The position numbers were made by a program, and so were the translations under genes. The notes under the pieces were generated by a model. It did no database searches. It was not told where the DNA came from and saw nothing but the letters and a program-made list of their open reading frames with translations. Positions 27,141-36,846 of a stretch of 64,000 nucleotides of DNA are shown piece after piece. The DNA is from JBMNQH01 sp050944035 (GTDB taxonomy: Bacteria > Bacillota > Clostridia > Oscillospirales > Oscillospiraceae): assembly GCA_050944035.1 (NCBI GenBank), contig JBMNQH010000003.1, forward strand, positions 88,882 to 152,881, written 5' to 3'. Each line of letters opens with the position of its first letter. The stretch's first letter is position 1.

Positions 27141-28556
27141 TTATGAGAAGAGTTTTTGAATCATATTAAAAGCACCCGCAGACTGCAAGAATAAAACAGC
27201 CATCATAACCGGTGTGATATAGCGAATCATCACAGTATACAGCCTTTTGCGGCCAAAGGCATGACCACTGGATTCCATTTCTTCTATAATCCAGTTGGGT
27301 CCGACAAGCCATCCGATAAAAATGCAGGTGAGCAGAGAAATCAGCGGCATGAGGAAGCTGTTGCTGATATAATCCATTAAGTCCAGAAGCTGTGCTGTCT
27401 GCCCATTTGGCAGAGAAAGCTCGAAATAAAAAACATTATATCCCAGGCAGATTACAATTGCGGCGCCTGCCGAAAGAACGGCAATTATCAAACTCATCCT
27501 CTTACGGGACTGATGGAACAGATCCATGCAATTTGCTACCAATGTTTCCATAATAGAAATGCAGGAAGTCAATGCAGCAAATGCAACCATCAGGAAAAAA
27601 ACGAGACCGATGACTATACCAATTCCTCCCATCGCCTCAAACACCTTGGGCAACGAAATAAACATCAGGCTCGGCCCAGAGGACATACCTTCCGAACCAC
27701 AAAATACGAATACAGCAGGAATGATCATAAGCCCTGCAAGGAAGGCCACAAGCGTATCAAAAAATTCAATCCGGCCAAGGGATCGGCTTAAGTTTACATC
27801 CTTTTTCACATAGGAACCATATGTAATCATAATGCCCATGGAAACGCTCAAAGAAAAGAACAGCTGGCTCATCGCATCCAGAAGAATTTCAAAAAAGCGG
27901 TTCAATGTAATCCCGTCCAGATTCGGAACAATATAAACAAGAAGCCCCTGTAATCCGGTTCTTGTAACACCTTCCGCATCTGTATAACGAAGCGTCAATG
28001 AAAAAACAGCAATTCCGGCAACCATCACGATCAGTCCGGGCATTACAATTTTCGAAAACTTCTCTATTCCTTTCTCTACACCGCGGTACACAATAAAAGC
28101 TGTAACCGATAAGAATAGAAGCATAAATACAATCGGAGAAATTTTCGATGTGATAAATGAAGTGAAAAATCCGTCCCTTGCAACTGCTGCTCCATCCAGC
28201 GTAAGATAGGCAACGATGTATCGGGTAACCCAGCCACCGATGACGGAGTAATAGGTCATAATCAATGCAGGCACAAGGAAGGTAAAGTATCCCAAGAATT
28301 TCCACTTTTGATTGATCGCCTGGAATGCGTGTAAAGCATTCTGTCTTGTACGCCGCCCAACAGCAACGTCTGTTGTTAAAAGCGTAAAGCCGAACGTGAA
28401 TACCAAAACAAAATAAATAATTAAAAACAGACCGCCGCCATCTTTGGCAGCCAAATATGGAAATCTCCATATGTTTCCAACCCCAACTGCACTGCCAGCG
28501 GCTGTTAGAACAAAACCGATTGAGCCGCTGAAACTGGCTTTCTTTTTCTTTTCCAT
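27141..28556 (-). CDS. sodium:neurotransmitter symporter family (LeuT/MhsT-like) transporter
   Basis: A 471-aa secondary transporter with about 11-12 helices, predicted to take up an amino acid with Na+. The N-terminus has GFVLTAAGSAVGVGNIWRFPYLA, the unwound TM1 substrate/Na+ site of the family, followed by DGGGLFLIIYFV. TM6 reads FFSLSVSMGIMITYGSY. I chose the ATG at 28556 (AAGGAG 10 nt upstream) rather than upstream in-frame ATGs. Monocistronic, with a TTGACT-N16-TAAAAT promoter. Confidence 0.93.
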   Translation of the reverse strand: MEKKKKASFSGSIGFVLTAAGSAVGVGNIWRFPYLAAKDGGGLFLIIYFVLVFTFGFTLLTTDVAVGRRTRQNALHAFQAINQKWKFLGYFTFLVPALIMTYYSVIGGWVTRYIVAYLTLDGAAVARDGFFTSFITSKISPIVFMLLFLSVTAFIVYRGVEKGIEKFSKIVMPGLIVMVAGIAVFSLTLRYTDAEGVTRTGLQGLLVYIVPNLDGITLNRFFEILLDAMSQLFFSLSVSMGIMITYGSYVKKDVNLSRSLGRIEFFDTLVAFLAGLMIIPAVFVFCGSEGMSSGPSLMFISLPKVFEAMGGIGIVIGLVFFLMVAFAALTSCISIMETLVANCMDLFHQSRKRMSLIIAVLSAGAAIVICLGYNVFYFELSLPNGQTAQLLDLMDYISNSFLMPLISLLTCIFIGWLVGPNWIIEEMESSGHAFGRKRLYTVMIRYITPVMMAVLFLQSAGAFNMIQKLFS

Positions 28557-28603
28557 TGCAAAAAGACTCCTTATTCTATTCATTTCTAAAACAAACATCC
28601 TAT

Positions 28604-28631
28604 ATTTTAGCAAATGTGCTGTGAAAGTCAA
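28604..28631 (-). promoter_or_regulatory. promoter of the symporter gene
   Basis: Minus-strand TTGACT (28626-28631), 16-bp spacer, TAAAAT (28604-28609), about 50 bp before the ATG. Confidence 0.6.
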
Positions 28632-28792
28632 ATCAAAAATTGCATTGGGAGAATACAGGCCAAAAGAATCCAAACCCCGCCTATCGGAAAATGTTCGGAT
28701 TCTTCATTTTGTAATCATAATTTTCTTCAAACTCTCACCGCAATTTCTAGAGAAACAGCATGTTTTTCACCGCTTTTAAGGGGGCATAAAGA

Positions 28793-28930
28793 ATGATGAA
28801 AAATGGCGAATTTCATCATCCCGCCAAGGACTTTTTCACTTTACTGTAGTAACATTATTAGCGACTGCCAGTGTTGACGTAACATCACGAAATATAGCAA
28901 GGCACTGATCGAAATGATTGGTGCCTTTTT
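28793..28930 (+). promoter_or_regulatory. structured leader of the Dpp/Hyu operon
   Basis: Upstream of the binding-protein gene lie a 9-bp inverted repeat ATGATGAAA/TTTCATCAT (28793-28801, 28811-28819), an overlapping alternative pairing TGGCG/CGCCA (28804-28808, 28822-28826), and a terminator-like hairpin AAGGCAC/GTGCCTT with a T-run (28899-28930). The gene starts 110 nt further on. No known riboswitch consensus is recognised and no confident promoter is found. Attenuation is an inference. Confidence 0.45.
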
Positions 28931-29040
28931 GGAACATGGATTCGAGAAAAGCAGTGCCTCACTCCTGAAAATTCTCTCTTCACGGAAGTGTTCCACGCGC
29001 CACTGGGAATCTAAGTCAAAAAGCAAAAGGAGAGAACACC

Positions 29041-30684
29041 ATGAAAAAAAGATTACTATCTCGTATTCTGGCATTTGCAATGGCCGTTATGCTTCTGGGT
29101 CTGACCGGCTGCGGCTCTGGCGGAGAGGAAAAACCGGCATCTGATGCGGATGCTTCCTCTGGTAAAATCATTCGTCTGACTGCTGCTTTTGCGGATCCTT
29201 TTGATCCCGCCAGCTATATGGACAGCGCTTCCTGTACTGTTGTTGTAAATGTGTACGACTCCCTAGTCTATCCTGATCTGGACGGCACCATCCTCAACGG
29301 CGTGGCTGAAGATTACACGATCAGCGATGACGGTCTGGTTTACACATTTACTCTGAAGGATGGCGTCAAGTTCCACGATGGCTCGGTCATGACCGCACAG
29401 GACGTTGCGTTCAGCTATCAGCGGTTCGTCACCATCGGTCAGGGCTATGCTTACCTGTTCCAGAAATATGTCAAGTCACTTGAAGCGACCGATGATAAAA
29501 CGGTTGTCATTACTCTGAACGAGCCATTCGCTCCGTTTTTGAGCATGCTCTGCCGTCTGCTCATCGTCAATGAGGACGTTGTTATGGCAAACCTCGGCGA
29601 CGGTAACTATGGAGAGATGGGCGACTATGGTATGGCCTATCTGTCCGAGCATGACGCAGGCAGCGGCCCCTACATCTGCTCCAGCTACACAGTCAATGAC
29701 CGCATCGTTATGACCAAGTTCGAAGATTACCACGGTAAGTTTGCAGAAAATGCACCGGATACCGTCGAAATGATCAACGGCACGGAGGCTGCAACTGTCC
29801 GTACGATGATGGCCAACGGCCAATTGGAAATCAGCGACCAGTGGCAGACATATGAAGCTTATCAGGCTCTCGGCGAACTGGACGGCATTAAGCTGAATAC
29901 ATACGGTGCCGGCCAGATCCTGTATTTGATGATGAACACCAAGCAGGCACCCATGGATGACATTCATGTTCGCAAAGCGTTGGCTTACATGATTGACTAT
30001 GAACAGGTCTGTGAAAAACTGTTCCCCGGCTATCTGCCTGTTGGCAACTACGTTGGCGATAACCTGACCGGCTCGGATATCAGCACTGAAAAGTATACTT
30101 ATGATATGGATAAAGCCAAAGCCGAAATCGAGCAGTCCAAGTATGCCGACCAGCTTCTGAGTGGTGAAATGCCCATTCAGGTGGCTTGGGTATCCGAAGT
30201 TCCGGATGAAGAAAAGCTTGCCCTTCTGCTTCAGGCTTCCGCTGCCGAGCTTGGCATCAAGATTGAGGTCAACAAGGTTGCCTGGGCTACCCACGTTCAA
30301 AACACCGCGTCGGTTGACAGCACGCCGGATTCCAGTGTTTGCTACATGTCTCCTGATTACGGTGAAGCCGGCGCCATGCTGTATCAGCGTCTGCACAGCG
30401 ATACATCCGCAACCTGGCAGCAGACCGAGTGGCTGCAGGATGAAACGCTGGACAAGAAAATCGATGAAGCGCTGGCCACACTGGATGATGAAGCACGTTT
30501 CGCGCTTTACGATGAACTCCAGCAGGAGGCGCTCGAAAATGTTTACGGCATCGCCGTTGCCGAGCAGGGCGAGATTCGCGCTTATGCGGAGTACATCTAC
30601 TATCCTGCTATGGAAAAAGGAATTGCCAGCACCACATTGGGCTATAACTTCCTGTTCAAAGACTTCCAGGTGCTCGATCACTAA
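29041..30684 (+). CDS. ABC substrate-binding lipoprotein, family 5 (Dpp/Opp type)
   Basis: A 547-aa extracytoplasmic binding protein for peptides or other small solutes. The signal peptide ends with the lipobox LLGLTGC (Cys about residue 24). The fold shows the family pattern TYTFTLKDGVKFHDGSVMTAQDV near residues 100-120, and GSGPYICSSYTVND. First gene of a nine-gene co-directional run (permeases, ATPases, HyuAB, peptidase, cyclophilin). AAAGGAG precedes the ATG. Gene order suggests the ligand is the substrate of HyuAB or the peptidase; its identity is unknown. Confidence 0.95.
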   Translation: MKKRLLSRILAFAMAVMLLGLTGCGSGGEEKPASDADASSGKIIRLTAAFADPFDPASYMDSASCTVVVNVYDSLVYPDLDGTILNGVAEDYTISDDGLVYTFTLKDGVKFHDGSVMTAQDVAFSYQRFVTIGQGYAYLFQKYVKSLEATDDKTVVITLNEPFAPFLSMLCRLLIVNEDVVMANLGDGNYGEMGDYGMAYLSEHDAGSGPYICSSYTVNDRIVMTKFEDYHGKFAENAPDTVEMINGTEAATVRTMMANGQLEISDQWQTYEAYQALGELDGIKLNTYGAGQILYLMMNTKQAPMDDIHVRKALAYMIDYEQVCEKLFPGYLPVGNYVGDNLTGSDISTEKYTYDMDKAKAEIEQSKYADQLLSGEMPIQVAWVSEVPDEEKLALLLQASAAELGIKIEVNKVAWATHVQNTASVDSTPDSSVCYMSPDYGEAGAMLYQRLHSDTSATWQQTEWLQDETLDKKIDEALATLDDEARFALYDELQQEALENVYGIAVAEQGEIRAYAEYIYYPAMEKGIASTTLGYNFLFKDFQVLDH

Positions 30685-30704
30685 TCGGCACTGCTATACC
30701 GGCA

Positions 30705-30733
30705 AAACCGTCCGGGATTTTCCTGGGCGGTTT
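30705..30733 (+). terminator. intercistronic hairpin after the binding-protein gene
   Basis: A 13-bp stem with two G-T pairs (30705-30717 with 30721-30733) and a weak T-tract. More likely a partial terminator or 3'-stabilising hairpin giving excess binding protein over membrane components than a full stop (inference). Confidence 0.5.
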
Positions 30734-30808
30734 CTGTCATACCTAGGACACGGATAAAAAACAGATCATTCGCAGTCCTGGAGATTATAAAAAGGAGCGA
30801 AAATTCGG

Positions 30809-31831
30809 ATGAACTTTAAGCGCTATCTCCTGCGCCGGTTACTGTTAGCCGTAGTGGTAATGTTTGGACTTTCCATTGTCATCTTTTCCATTTCCCGAAT
30901 TATGCCTGGTGATGTGGCCACAATGGCGTTGGGCTCTACCGCAACAGAGGAGGCCAAGGAAACATATCGGATTGCCAATCATCTCTACGACTCCCGACCA
31001 AAGCAATATTTCTACTGGATCAGCGGCGTATTCCGTGGAGACTTTGGTACATCAAGTTCCACGAACCGTCTTGTCAGTACGGATGTGGCGCAGTTTCTGC
31101 CGGCCACACTGGAACTGGTTCTGATGGCGGCAATCCTTTTGGTCATTCTGTCGATCGTGCTGGGCGTACTGGCCGCCAAATATAGAAATACCGTTGTGGA
31201 TGCAATTGTACGTGTCCTCTCCTATGTCGGCGTTGCCATGCCAAGTTTTGTCATTGCAACGCTGTTGGTGCTTCTGTTCGGTCATGTGTGGAAGGTCATT
31301 CCCGTGCTCGGACGGTTGAGTTACGGTGTACAGGCCCCGGCAACCGTGACAGGTTTTTACACAATCGATGCGCTGATTGCGGGTAACTTCAAAACATTCT
31401 GGGATGCATTTCTCCATCTGCTCGTGCCTGCCTTTGCACTGGCTCTGGGCGGCCTTTGTCAGGAAGCGCGTATTGTGCGCAACTCCATGACTGAGAATTC
31501 CAGCAAGGATTATCTCTCTGCCATGCGTGGTTACGGCGTCCCTGAGGGAAAAATTTTGCGCAAATACCAGCTTAAGCCCTCTCTGATTCCTGCTGTTTCC
31601 TGTATGGGCATGGACATCGCGTCTCTGATGGGCAATGCGTTCCTGGTAGAAACGATTTTTAACTGGCCAGGCATTTCCCGGTATGGTTTGTCCAGCATGC
31701 TCAGCAAAGATCTGAACGCCATCGCAGCAGTTCTGCTGATCTTTGGCGCAATCTTCGTTTTTGTCAACATCGTGGTAGACCTGATTGTGGCCTGCCTCGA
31801 CCCGCGAATCCGATTAGGAGGTACAAAATAA
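30809..31831 (+). CDS. DppB-like ABC permease
   Basis: A 340-aa inner-membrane permease of the dipeptide/oligopeptide/nickel class. It has the N-terminal RRLLLAVVVMFGLSIVIFSI helix, GVFRGDFGTS, and the EAA loop ARIVRNSMTENSSKDYLSAMRGYGV. AAAGGAG precedes the ATG. Its stop overlaps the next start as TAATG. Confidence 0.95.
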   Translation: MNFKRYLLRRLLLAVVVMFGLSIVIFSISRIMPGDVATMALGSTATEEAKETYRIANHLYDSRPKQYFYWISGVFRGDFGTSSSTNRLVSTDVAQFLPATLELVLMAAILLVILSIVLGVLAAKYRNTVVDAIVRVLSYVGVAMPSFVIATLLVLLFGHVWKVIPVLGRLSYGVQAPATVTGFYTIDALIAGNFKTFWDAFLHLLVPAFALALGGLCQEARIVRNSMTENSSKDYLSAMRGYGVPEGKILRKYQLKPSLIPAVSCMGMDIASLMGNAFLVETIFNWPGISRYGLSSMLSKDLNAIAAVLLIFGAIFVFVNIVVDLIVACLDPRIRLGGTK

Positions 31832-32793
31832 TGGCTGTCAGTGCACGCAAAAGAGAAAAAGAACTTAAGCGAGCGCTGGCCTATGAGGCAAAGCGTCCGG
31901 AAAACCGCACGGTTACAACGCTTCAGGAGATGCGGAAAGAAAACCTGAAAAAAGCCTGGTATCGCTTTTCACGAAACAAGATGAGCGTTGTCGGTCTGGT
32001 TATTGTCATTGCCGTGATTCTTGCGGCGATTGTCGCACCCTATATTACACCTTATCCGGAGCACGCCGGCGCTTATACGGACTTTGCCAACAGCGCCAAA
32101 GCGCCCTGCTCGGAGTTCCTGCTCGGAACGGACAATATGGGGCGCGATATCCTCAGCCGTATCGTTTTCTCCTTCCGGGGGGCACTGAAGATGGCCATTC
32201 TGGTATTGGCGATTTCCGTCCCGGTAGGAACCTGCCTTGGCCTGCTGGCCGGGTTTATGAACGGAACCTGGGTGGACACCCTTATCATGCGCATTGCGGA
32301 CATCTTTTTATCCGTGCCGGCTCTGCTGCTCGCGCTCGCGGTAGCGTCCATTCTGAAACCGAATCTGACCAACTCCATGTTGGCCATTACCATTATGTGG
32401 TGGCCTTGGTATACCCGCTTGGTATACGGTGTCGCAACCTCCTGTAAGAACGAGTATTACGTTGTGTCAGCGGAGCTTACCGGTGCCAGCAAGGCACACA
32501 TCATCTTTAAAGAAATTCTGCCCAACTGCCTGTCCCCAATCCTGACAAAAATGTCTCTGGATGTGGGATGGGTCATCCTGATGGGTGCAACCCTCAGTTA
32601 CGTAGGTATGGGCGAACAGCCCCCCATACCGTCCCTGGGACAGATGGTTTCCGACGGTGCCCGGTACATGCCGGACAAGTGGTGGATGACCATTTTCCCC
32701 TGCCTTGCTATCATCCTCATCATCATGGGCTTTAACTTCATGGGCGATGGCATCGGCGATATGCTCTCCAAGGGGGACAGCAAGTATGAATAA
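31831..32793 (+). CDS. DppC-like ABC permease
   Basis: The second permease subunit, 320 aa. The cytoplasmic N-terminal tail is charged, followed by WYRFSRNKMSVVGLVIVIAV and the family motif LLGTDNMGRDILSRIVFSFR. The EAA loop is YVVSAELTGASKAHIIFKEILPN. It overlaps dppB (TAATG) and the following ATPase gene (8 nt), implying tight translational coupling. Confidence 0.95.
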   Translation: MAVSARKREKELKRALAYEAKRPENRTVTTLQEMRKENLKKAWYRFSRNKMSVVGLVIVIAVILAAIVAPYITPYPEHAGAYTDFANSAKAPCSEFLLGTDNMGRDILSRIVFSFRGALKMAILVLAISVPVGTCLGLLAGFMNGTWVDTLIMRIADIFLSVPALLLALAVASILKPNLTNSMLAITIMWWPWYTRLVYGVATSCKNEYYVVSAELTGASKAHIIFKEILPNCLSPILTKMSLDVGWVILMGATLSYVGMGEQPPIPSLGQMVSDGARYMPDKWWMTIFPCLAIILIIMGFNFMGDGIGDMLSKGDSKYE

Positions 32794-33775
32794 GGAAAGA
32801 ACTCCCATTCTGGAAATTAAAAACCTGAAACTGTGGTTTAAGGTCTATCACGGATATTCAAAAGTGCTGGATGGTGTGGATCTCATCGTTCACGAAGGTG
32901 AGAAAGTGGGAATTGTCGGCGAGGCCGGCTGTGGCAAAACCACAACGGTAAAGTCGATTCTCGGAATTCTTCCAGACGATCAGTATGTAATCCCTGCGGG
33001 CGAGATCCTCTACAAGGGAAAAGACGTCCTGCAAATGACAAAGCGTGAACTGGACTACGTACGCAGCAGCGAAGTTTCCATGATCTATCAGGAGCCATCC
33101 GCAGCGTTGAACCCCGTGTTCACAATCGGCCAGCAGATGATGGAAGTTGCCAAAAACTCGGCGCAGGGCAAGGGCAAAAGCAAGGCCGAATGTAAGGAAA
33201 TGGTTCTGACTGCAATCCGGGACGTTTTCATCCCGGACCCGGAACGAATTTTTGATTATTATCCCGTTCAGCTCTCCGGCGGTATGAAGCAGCGCATCTG
33301 TATCGCCATGGCGATTATGACCCAGCGCGATATGATGATCGCGGACGAGCCCGGTACGGCGCTGGATGTAACAATCCAGGATCAGGTCCACAAGACACTG
33401 GACAAGTTAGTAGAAGAGCGCAATATGGCGCTCATTATGATCACCCACTCTCTGGGCGTCGCCCGTGAGTTGACCGACAGCATCAACGTCATGTATGCCG
33501 GCACGGTTGTGGAGTCCGCTCCCACAGTGGAACTGTTCCGGAAAAACTTCCATCCGTATACCATCGGTCTGATGGAAGCGGTGCCGCGTCTGACCGGCGG
33601 CGGAATCCAGTCGGGTATTTACGGTTCGATTCCCGACTATCTCTATCCGCCGAAGGGGTGCCGCTTTGCGCCGCGCTGCCCGCGGGCAACAGCGGAATGT
33701 TTGGAAAACAAGCCCCCGCTTTTGGACATAGGCAACGGTCACAAGGTGGCCTGTTTCCACATCGAGGAGGTGTAA
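32786..33775 (+). CDS. DppD-like ABC ATPase
   Basis: A 329-aa ATPase: Walker A GEAGCGKTT, signature LSGGMKQRICIAMAI, Walker B MMIADEPGTALD, switch His ITHSLG. The C-terminal oligopeptide/dipeptide domain has the Cys cluster CRFAPRCPRATAEC that binds an Fe-S cluster in some homologues. I chose the ATG at 32786 (AAGGGGGA upstream), overlapping the dppC stop; an in-frame ATG at 32705 lies far inside dppC. Confidence 0.94.
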   Translation: MNKERTPILEIKNLKLWFKVYHGYSKVLDGVDLIVHEGEKVGIVGEAGCGKTTTVKSILGILPDDQYVIPAGEILYKGKDVLQMTKRELDYVRSSEVSMIYQEPSAALNPVFTIGQQMMEVAKNSAQGKGKSKAECKEMVLTAIRDVFIPDPERIFDYYPVQLSGGMKQRICIAMAIMTQRDMMIADEPGTALDVTIQDQVHKTLDKLVEERNMALIMITHSLGVARELTDSINVMYAGTVVESAPTVELFRKNFHPYTIGLMEAVPRLTGGGIQSGIYGSIPDYLYPPKGCRFAPRCPRATAECLENKPPLLDIGNGHKVACFHIEEV

Positions 33776-33779
33776 TCCG

Positions 33780-34784
33780 ATGTCTCAGAACGATGTGATT
33801 TTAAAGCTGAACCATTTGAAGCAATACTTTCCAGCGGGAAAGGGCAAAGACGGTCAACCGCTCTATGTCAAAGCGGTAGATGATGTGTCTCTGGAAGTTC
33901 ATCGTGGGGAAGTGATCGGTCTGGTCGGAGAAAGCGGTTCCGGCAAGAGTACCATTGCATATTCCGTAATCGGTATGTACGAGCCCTCCGACGGTGAGAT
34001 CCTGTTTGAAGGACAGCCGGTAAGAAAAAAGAATCGATCCATGCAGATGAAAAAAGATATGCAGATCGTTTTCCAGGATCCCGGTTCTGCTCTGAACGCC
34101 CAGCAGACCATCGGCGAAATTCTGGAGCTGCCGCTAAAGGTTCATAAAATCGGTAAGACAAAGGCTGAACGTATGGACCGGGTAAAAGAACTCCTGGAAA
34201 TGGTCGAGCTTCCTGTCCACTATATGTACAAGTCGCCGGCCTCCATTGGCGGCGGTGAAAAGCAGATGGTCGCGATTGCCCGTGCTTTGGCAACCGATCC
34301 CAAGTTTATTATTCTGGATGAACCGACCAGTGCGTTGGATGTATCCATTCAGGCGAAGATCATTAATATGCTTTTGAAACTTCAGAAAGAGAAAAACCTG
34401 ACGTTTCTGTTTATCACCCATGATCTGAGTTTGATGCGCAACATCGCCGACAGAGTCGCAATTCTCTATTTGGGCAAGGTTGCCGAGATCGCACCGGCTG
34501 AGACCTTCTTCCATCGGCCGGAACATCCGTATACACAGATGCTGATTTCCTCTATTCCCGTTATCTCGGAGGAGGAAGAGGCTCTGAAGCCGGTGAAAGT
34601 GGAATCGAAAGGCGAAATCCCCTCACCGGTTAACATTCCCCCTGGATGCAGTTTCCACCTGCGCTGTCCCTATGTGACCGATCGTTGTAAAACGGAAGAT
34701 CCCGTGATGATTCCGAGGGAAGAAAATCACCAAGTACGTTGCCACCTCTGTCAAGAGGGCGAGAGCAACTCTTCCAAAAAATAA
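33780..34784 (+). CDS. DppF-like ABC ATPase
   Basis: The second ATPase, 334 aa: Walker A GESGSGKST, signature IGGGEKQMVAIARAL (reading GGGE rather than the common SGGQ), Walker B FIILDEPTSALD, switch His ITHDLSLMRN, and a C-terminal CSFHLRCPYVTDRC cluster. Starts 4 nt after dppD ends. Confidence 0.94.
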   Translation: MSQNDVILKLNHLKQYFPAGKGKDGQPLYVKAVDDVSLEVHRGEVIGLVGESGSGKSTIAYSVIGMYEPSDGEILFEGQPVRKKNRSMQMKKDMQIVFQDPGSALNAQQTIGEILELPLKVHKIGKTKAERMDRVKELLEMVELPVHYMYKSPASIGGGEKQMVAIARALATDPKFIILDEPTSALDVSIQAKIINMLLKLQKEKNLTFLFITHDLSLMRNIADRVAILYLGKVAEIAPAETFFHRPEHPYTQMLISSIPVISEEEEALKPVKVESKGEIPSPVNIPPGCSFHLRCPYVTDRCKTEDPVMIPREENHQVRCHLCQEGESNSSKK

Positions 34785-34801
34785 ATTGAGGAGGAACTAA
34801 G

Positions 34802-36844
34802 ATGAGAATTGCAACCGATATAGGTGGTACTTTTACGGACATTGTTTATATCGATGACGACGGCGCCATCCATGTAAACAAAAGCCACACGACACCGCCG
34901 AATTTTGAACAGGGTGTCATGGACGTTATCCGTAAGTGTTCCATCGATCCCGCTGCGGTAAAAGACCTGACCCATGGAACCACAGTGGTTATCAATGCAC
35001 TGACCGAACGGAAAGGCGCCAAAACCGGCCTGATCACCACCAGAGGTTTTCGTGATATTCTGGAGATTGGCCGCGGAAACCGTCCCGACTTGTTCAACTT
35101 CAACTTTAAAAAGCCAGAACCTTTCGTTCCGCGTTATCTCCGTTTGGAAGTTGCAGAGCGTCTGGACTACCTGGGCAATGAAACAGAACCGCTCAACGAG
35201 GACGATGTCCGCGCCTGCGTAGAGAAGTTGAAAAAGGAAGGCGTTCAGGCCATCGCCGTCGTTTACCTGCATGCCTATGTGAATCCGGTTCATGAAATCC
35301 GTACCAAGGAACTGATCCATGAACTCTGGCCGGAAGTCATGGTCACAGCTTCCCACGAGGTTTCCAAAGAGTGGCGTGAGTATGAGCGTGAGTACACAGC
35401 CGTCCTCAACTCCTATGTCATGCCTACGGCAAAGGCTTATCTGGACAAGCTTTACAACGAACTGGAAGCAATCGGCATCCAGTGCCCGAAATATATCATG
35501 CAGTCCAACGGCGGTACCACAACCTTTGAGAAGGCCAAAGAGACGCCGATCAACATGGTCGAGTCCGGTCCGGTGGCTGGTATTTACGGCGCGGCCATGC
35601 TGGGTAAGATGCTGGGTGAAGATCGCGTCATCGCCTTTGACATCGGCGGTACGACCGCAAAGTGTTCCCTGGTCGAGGGCGGCGAAGTCAAGACCACAAC
35701 CGAGTACAAAATCGAAAAGACGGACCGCTGGCCTGGCTACCCGATCAAGGTTCCGGTTATCGACATCGTTGAAATCGGCAACGGCGGCGGATCCATTGCC
35801 TGGATCGACAATACAAACTCCCTGCGCGTAGGCCCGCAGTCTGCCGGTGCATTGCCCGGTCCGGTCGCCTATGGTAAGGGCGGCATACAGCCTACCACTA
35901 CGGATGCAAACCTCGTAACCGGACGTCTGTCGGAGAAGAACTTCGACATGGAAGTCGATATGAATAAGGTTCGTGATGCCATTCAGGAACAGATCGGCAA
36001 GCCTTTCGGTCTCACCACCGACGATGCCGCTTTGGGTATTATCCGTGTGGCAAACTCCAATATGCTCAATGCACTGAAACTTGTCTCTGTACGTAAGGGC
36101 TACGACCCGCGTGATTTCGTGTTGGTTGCCTTTGGCGGCGGCGGTCCAATGCATGCAGCCGCACTGGCAAAAGAACTGAACATCCGCAAGGTCATCATTC
36201 CCAACGCAGCAGCAGTGTTCTCCGCCTGGGGCATGCTGATGACCGACCTGCGTTCGGATGACATCCAGACCTTCTTTGCACCGCTTACAGATCCTGATTA
36301 TGCCGCGATCAACGCAGAGTGGCACAAGCTGGAGGAAAAGGCATTGGAAGATAACGCATCCAAGGGTGTCAAAGCCGAAGATGTATACTTCATGCACTAT
36401 CTTGATATGCGCTATCAGGGGCAGGATCATACGGTTAAGGTTCGCGTACCCAACGACGATTTGTCTGCGGAAAATCTGGCTGAGTTTATCGAAGCCTTCC
36501 ATAAGGAACACTTCCAGAATTATTCCTTCCGCCTGGATGACAGCCCGGTAGAAATCGTCAATATGCACCTGGCCTCCTTCGGCCGCATCGCCAAGACGCT
36601 CATTAAGGAAATCGAACCCAATCCCTACACGCTTGCGGAATGTATCAAGGAAGTTCGCCCTGTCATCTTTGAAGAAGTCGGCAAGGTGGATACAAAGATC
36701 TATGACCGCGAAAAAATGTCCCCCGGTATGGAAGTGGACGGCCCCGCCATCATCGAAGAAGTCAGCGCTTCTTCCATTGTATATCCGGGAATGAAGGCGT
36801 CCATTGATGCTTACGGTGATATCATCATTGAAACGGAGGCGTAA
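34802..36844 (+). CDS. hyuA: hydantoinase/oxoprolinase family protein, subunit A
   Basis: A 680-aa ATP-binding subunit of the N-methylhydantoinase/5-oxoprolinase/acetone-carboxylase superfamily. It has the N-terminal phosphate loop IATDIGGTFTDIV, DLTHGTTVVINAL, and the second ATPase-type motif IAFDIGGTTAKCSLV about residue 280, then GNGGGSIAWID and FGGGGPMHA. The pairing with HyuB 2 nt downstream means an ATP-driven ring-opening or carboxylation of a cyclic amide or similar compound. The exact substrate (N-methylhydantoin, pyroglutamate, other) cannot be told. GAGGAGG precedes the ATG. Confidence 0.92.
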   Translation: MRIATDIGGTFTDIVYIDDDGAIHVNKSHTTPPNFEQGVMDVIRKCSIDPAAVKDLTHGTTVVINALTERKGAKTGLITTRGFRDILEIGRGNRPDLFNFNFKKPEPFVPRYLRLEVAERLDYLGNETEPLNEDDVRACVEKLKKEGVQAIAVVYLHAYVNPVHEIRTKELIHELWPEVMVTASHEVSKEWREYEREYTAVLNSYVMPTAKAYLDKLYNELEAIGIQCPKYIMQSNGGTTTFEKAKETPINMVESGPVAGIYGAAMLGKMLGEDRVIAFDIGGTTAKCSLVEGGEVKTTTEYKIEKTDRWPGYPIKVPVIDIVEIGNGGGSIAWIDNTNSLRVGPQSAGALPGPVAYGKGGIQPTTTDANLVTGRLSEKNFDMEVDMNKVRDAIQEQIGKPFGLTTDDAALGIIRVANSNMLNALKLVSVRKGYDPRDFVLVAFGGGGPMHAAALAKELNIRKVIIPNAAAVFSAWGMLMTDLRSDDIQTFFAPLTDPDYAAINAEWHKLEEKALEDNASKGVKAEDVYFMHYLDMRYQGQDHTVKVRVPNDDLSAENLAEFIEAFHKEHFQNYSFRLDDSPVEIVNMHLASFGRIAKTLIKEIEPNPYTLAECIKEVRPVIFEEVGKVDTKIYDREKMSPGMEVDGPAIIEEVSASSIVYPGMKASIDAYGDIIIETEA

Positions 36845-36846
36845 TC

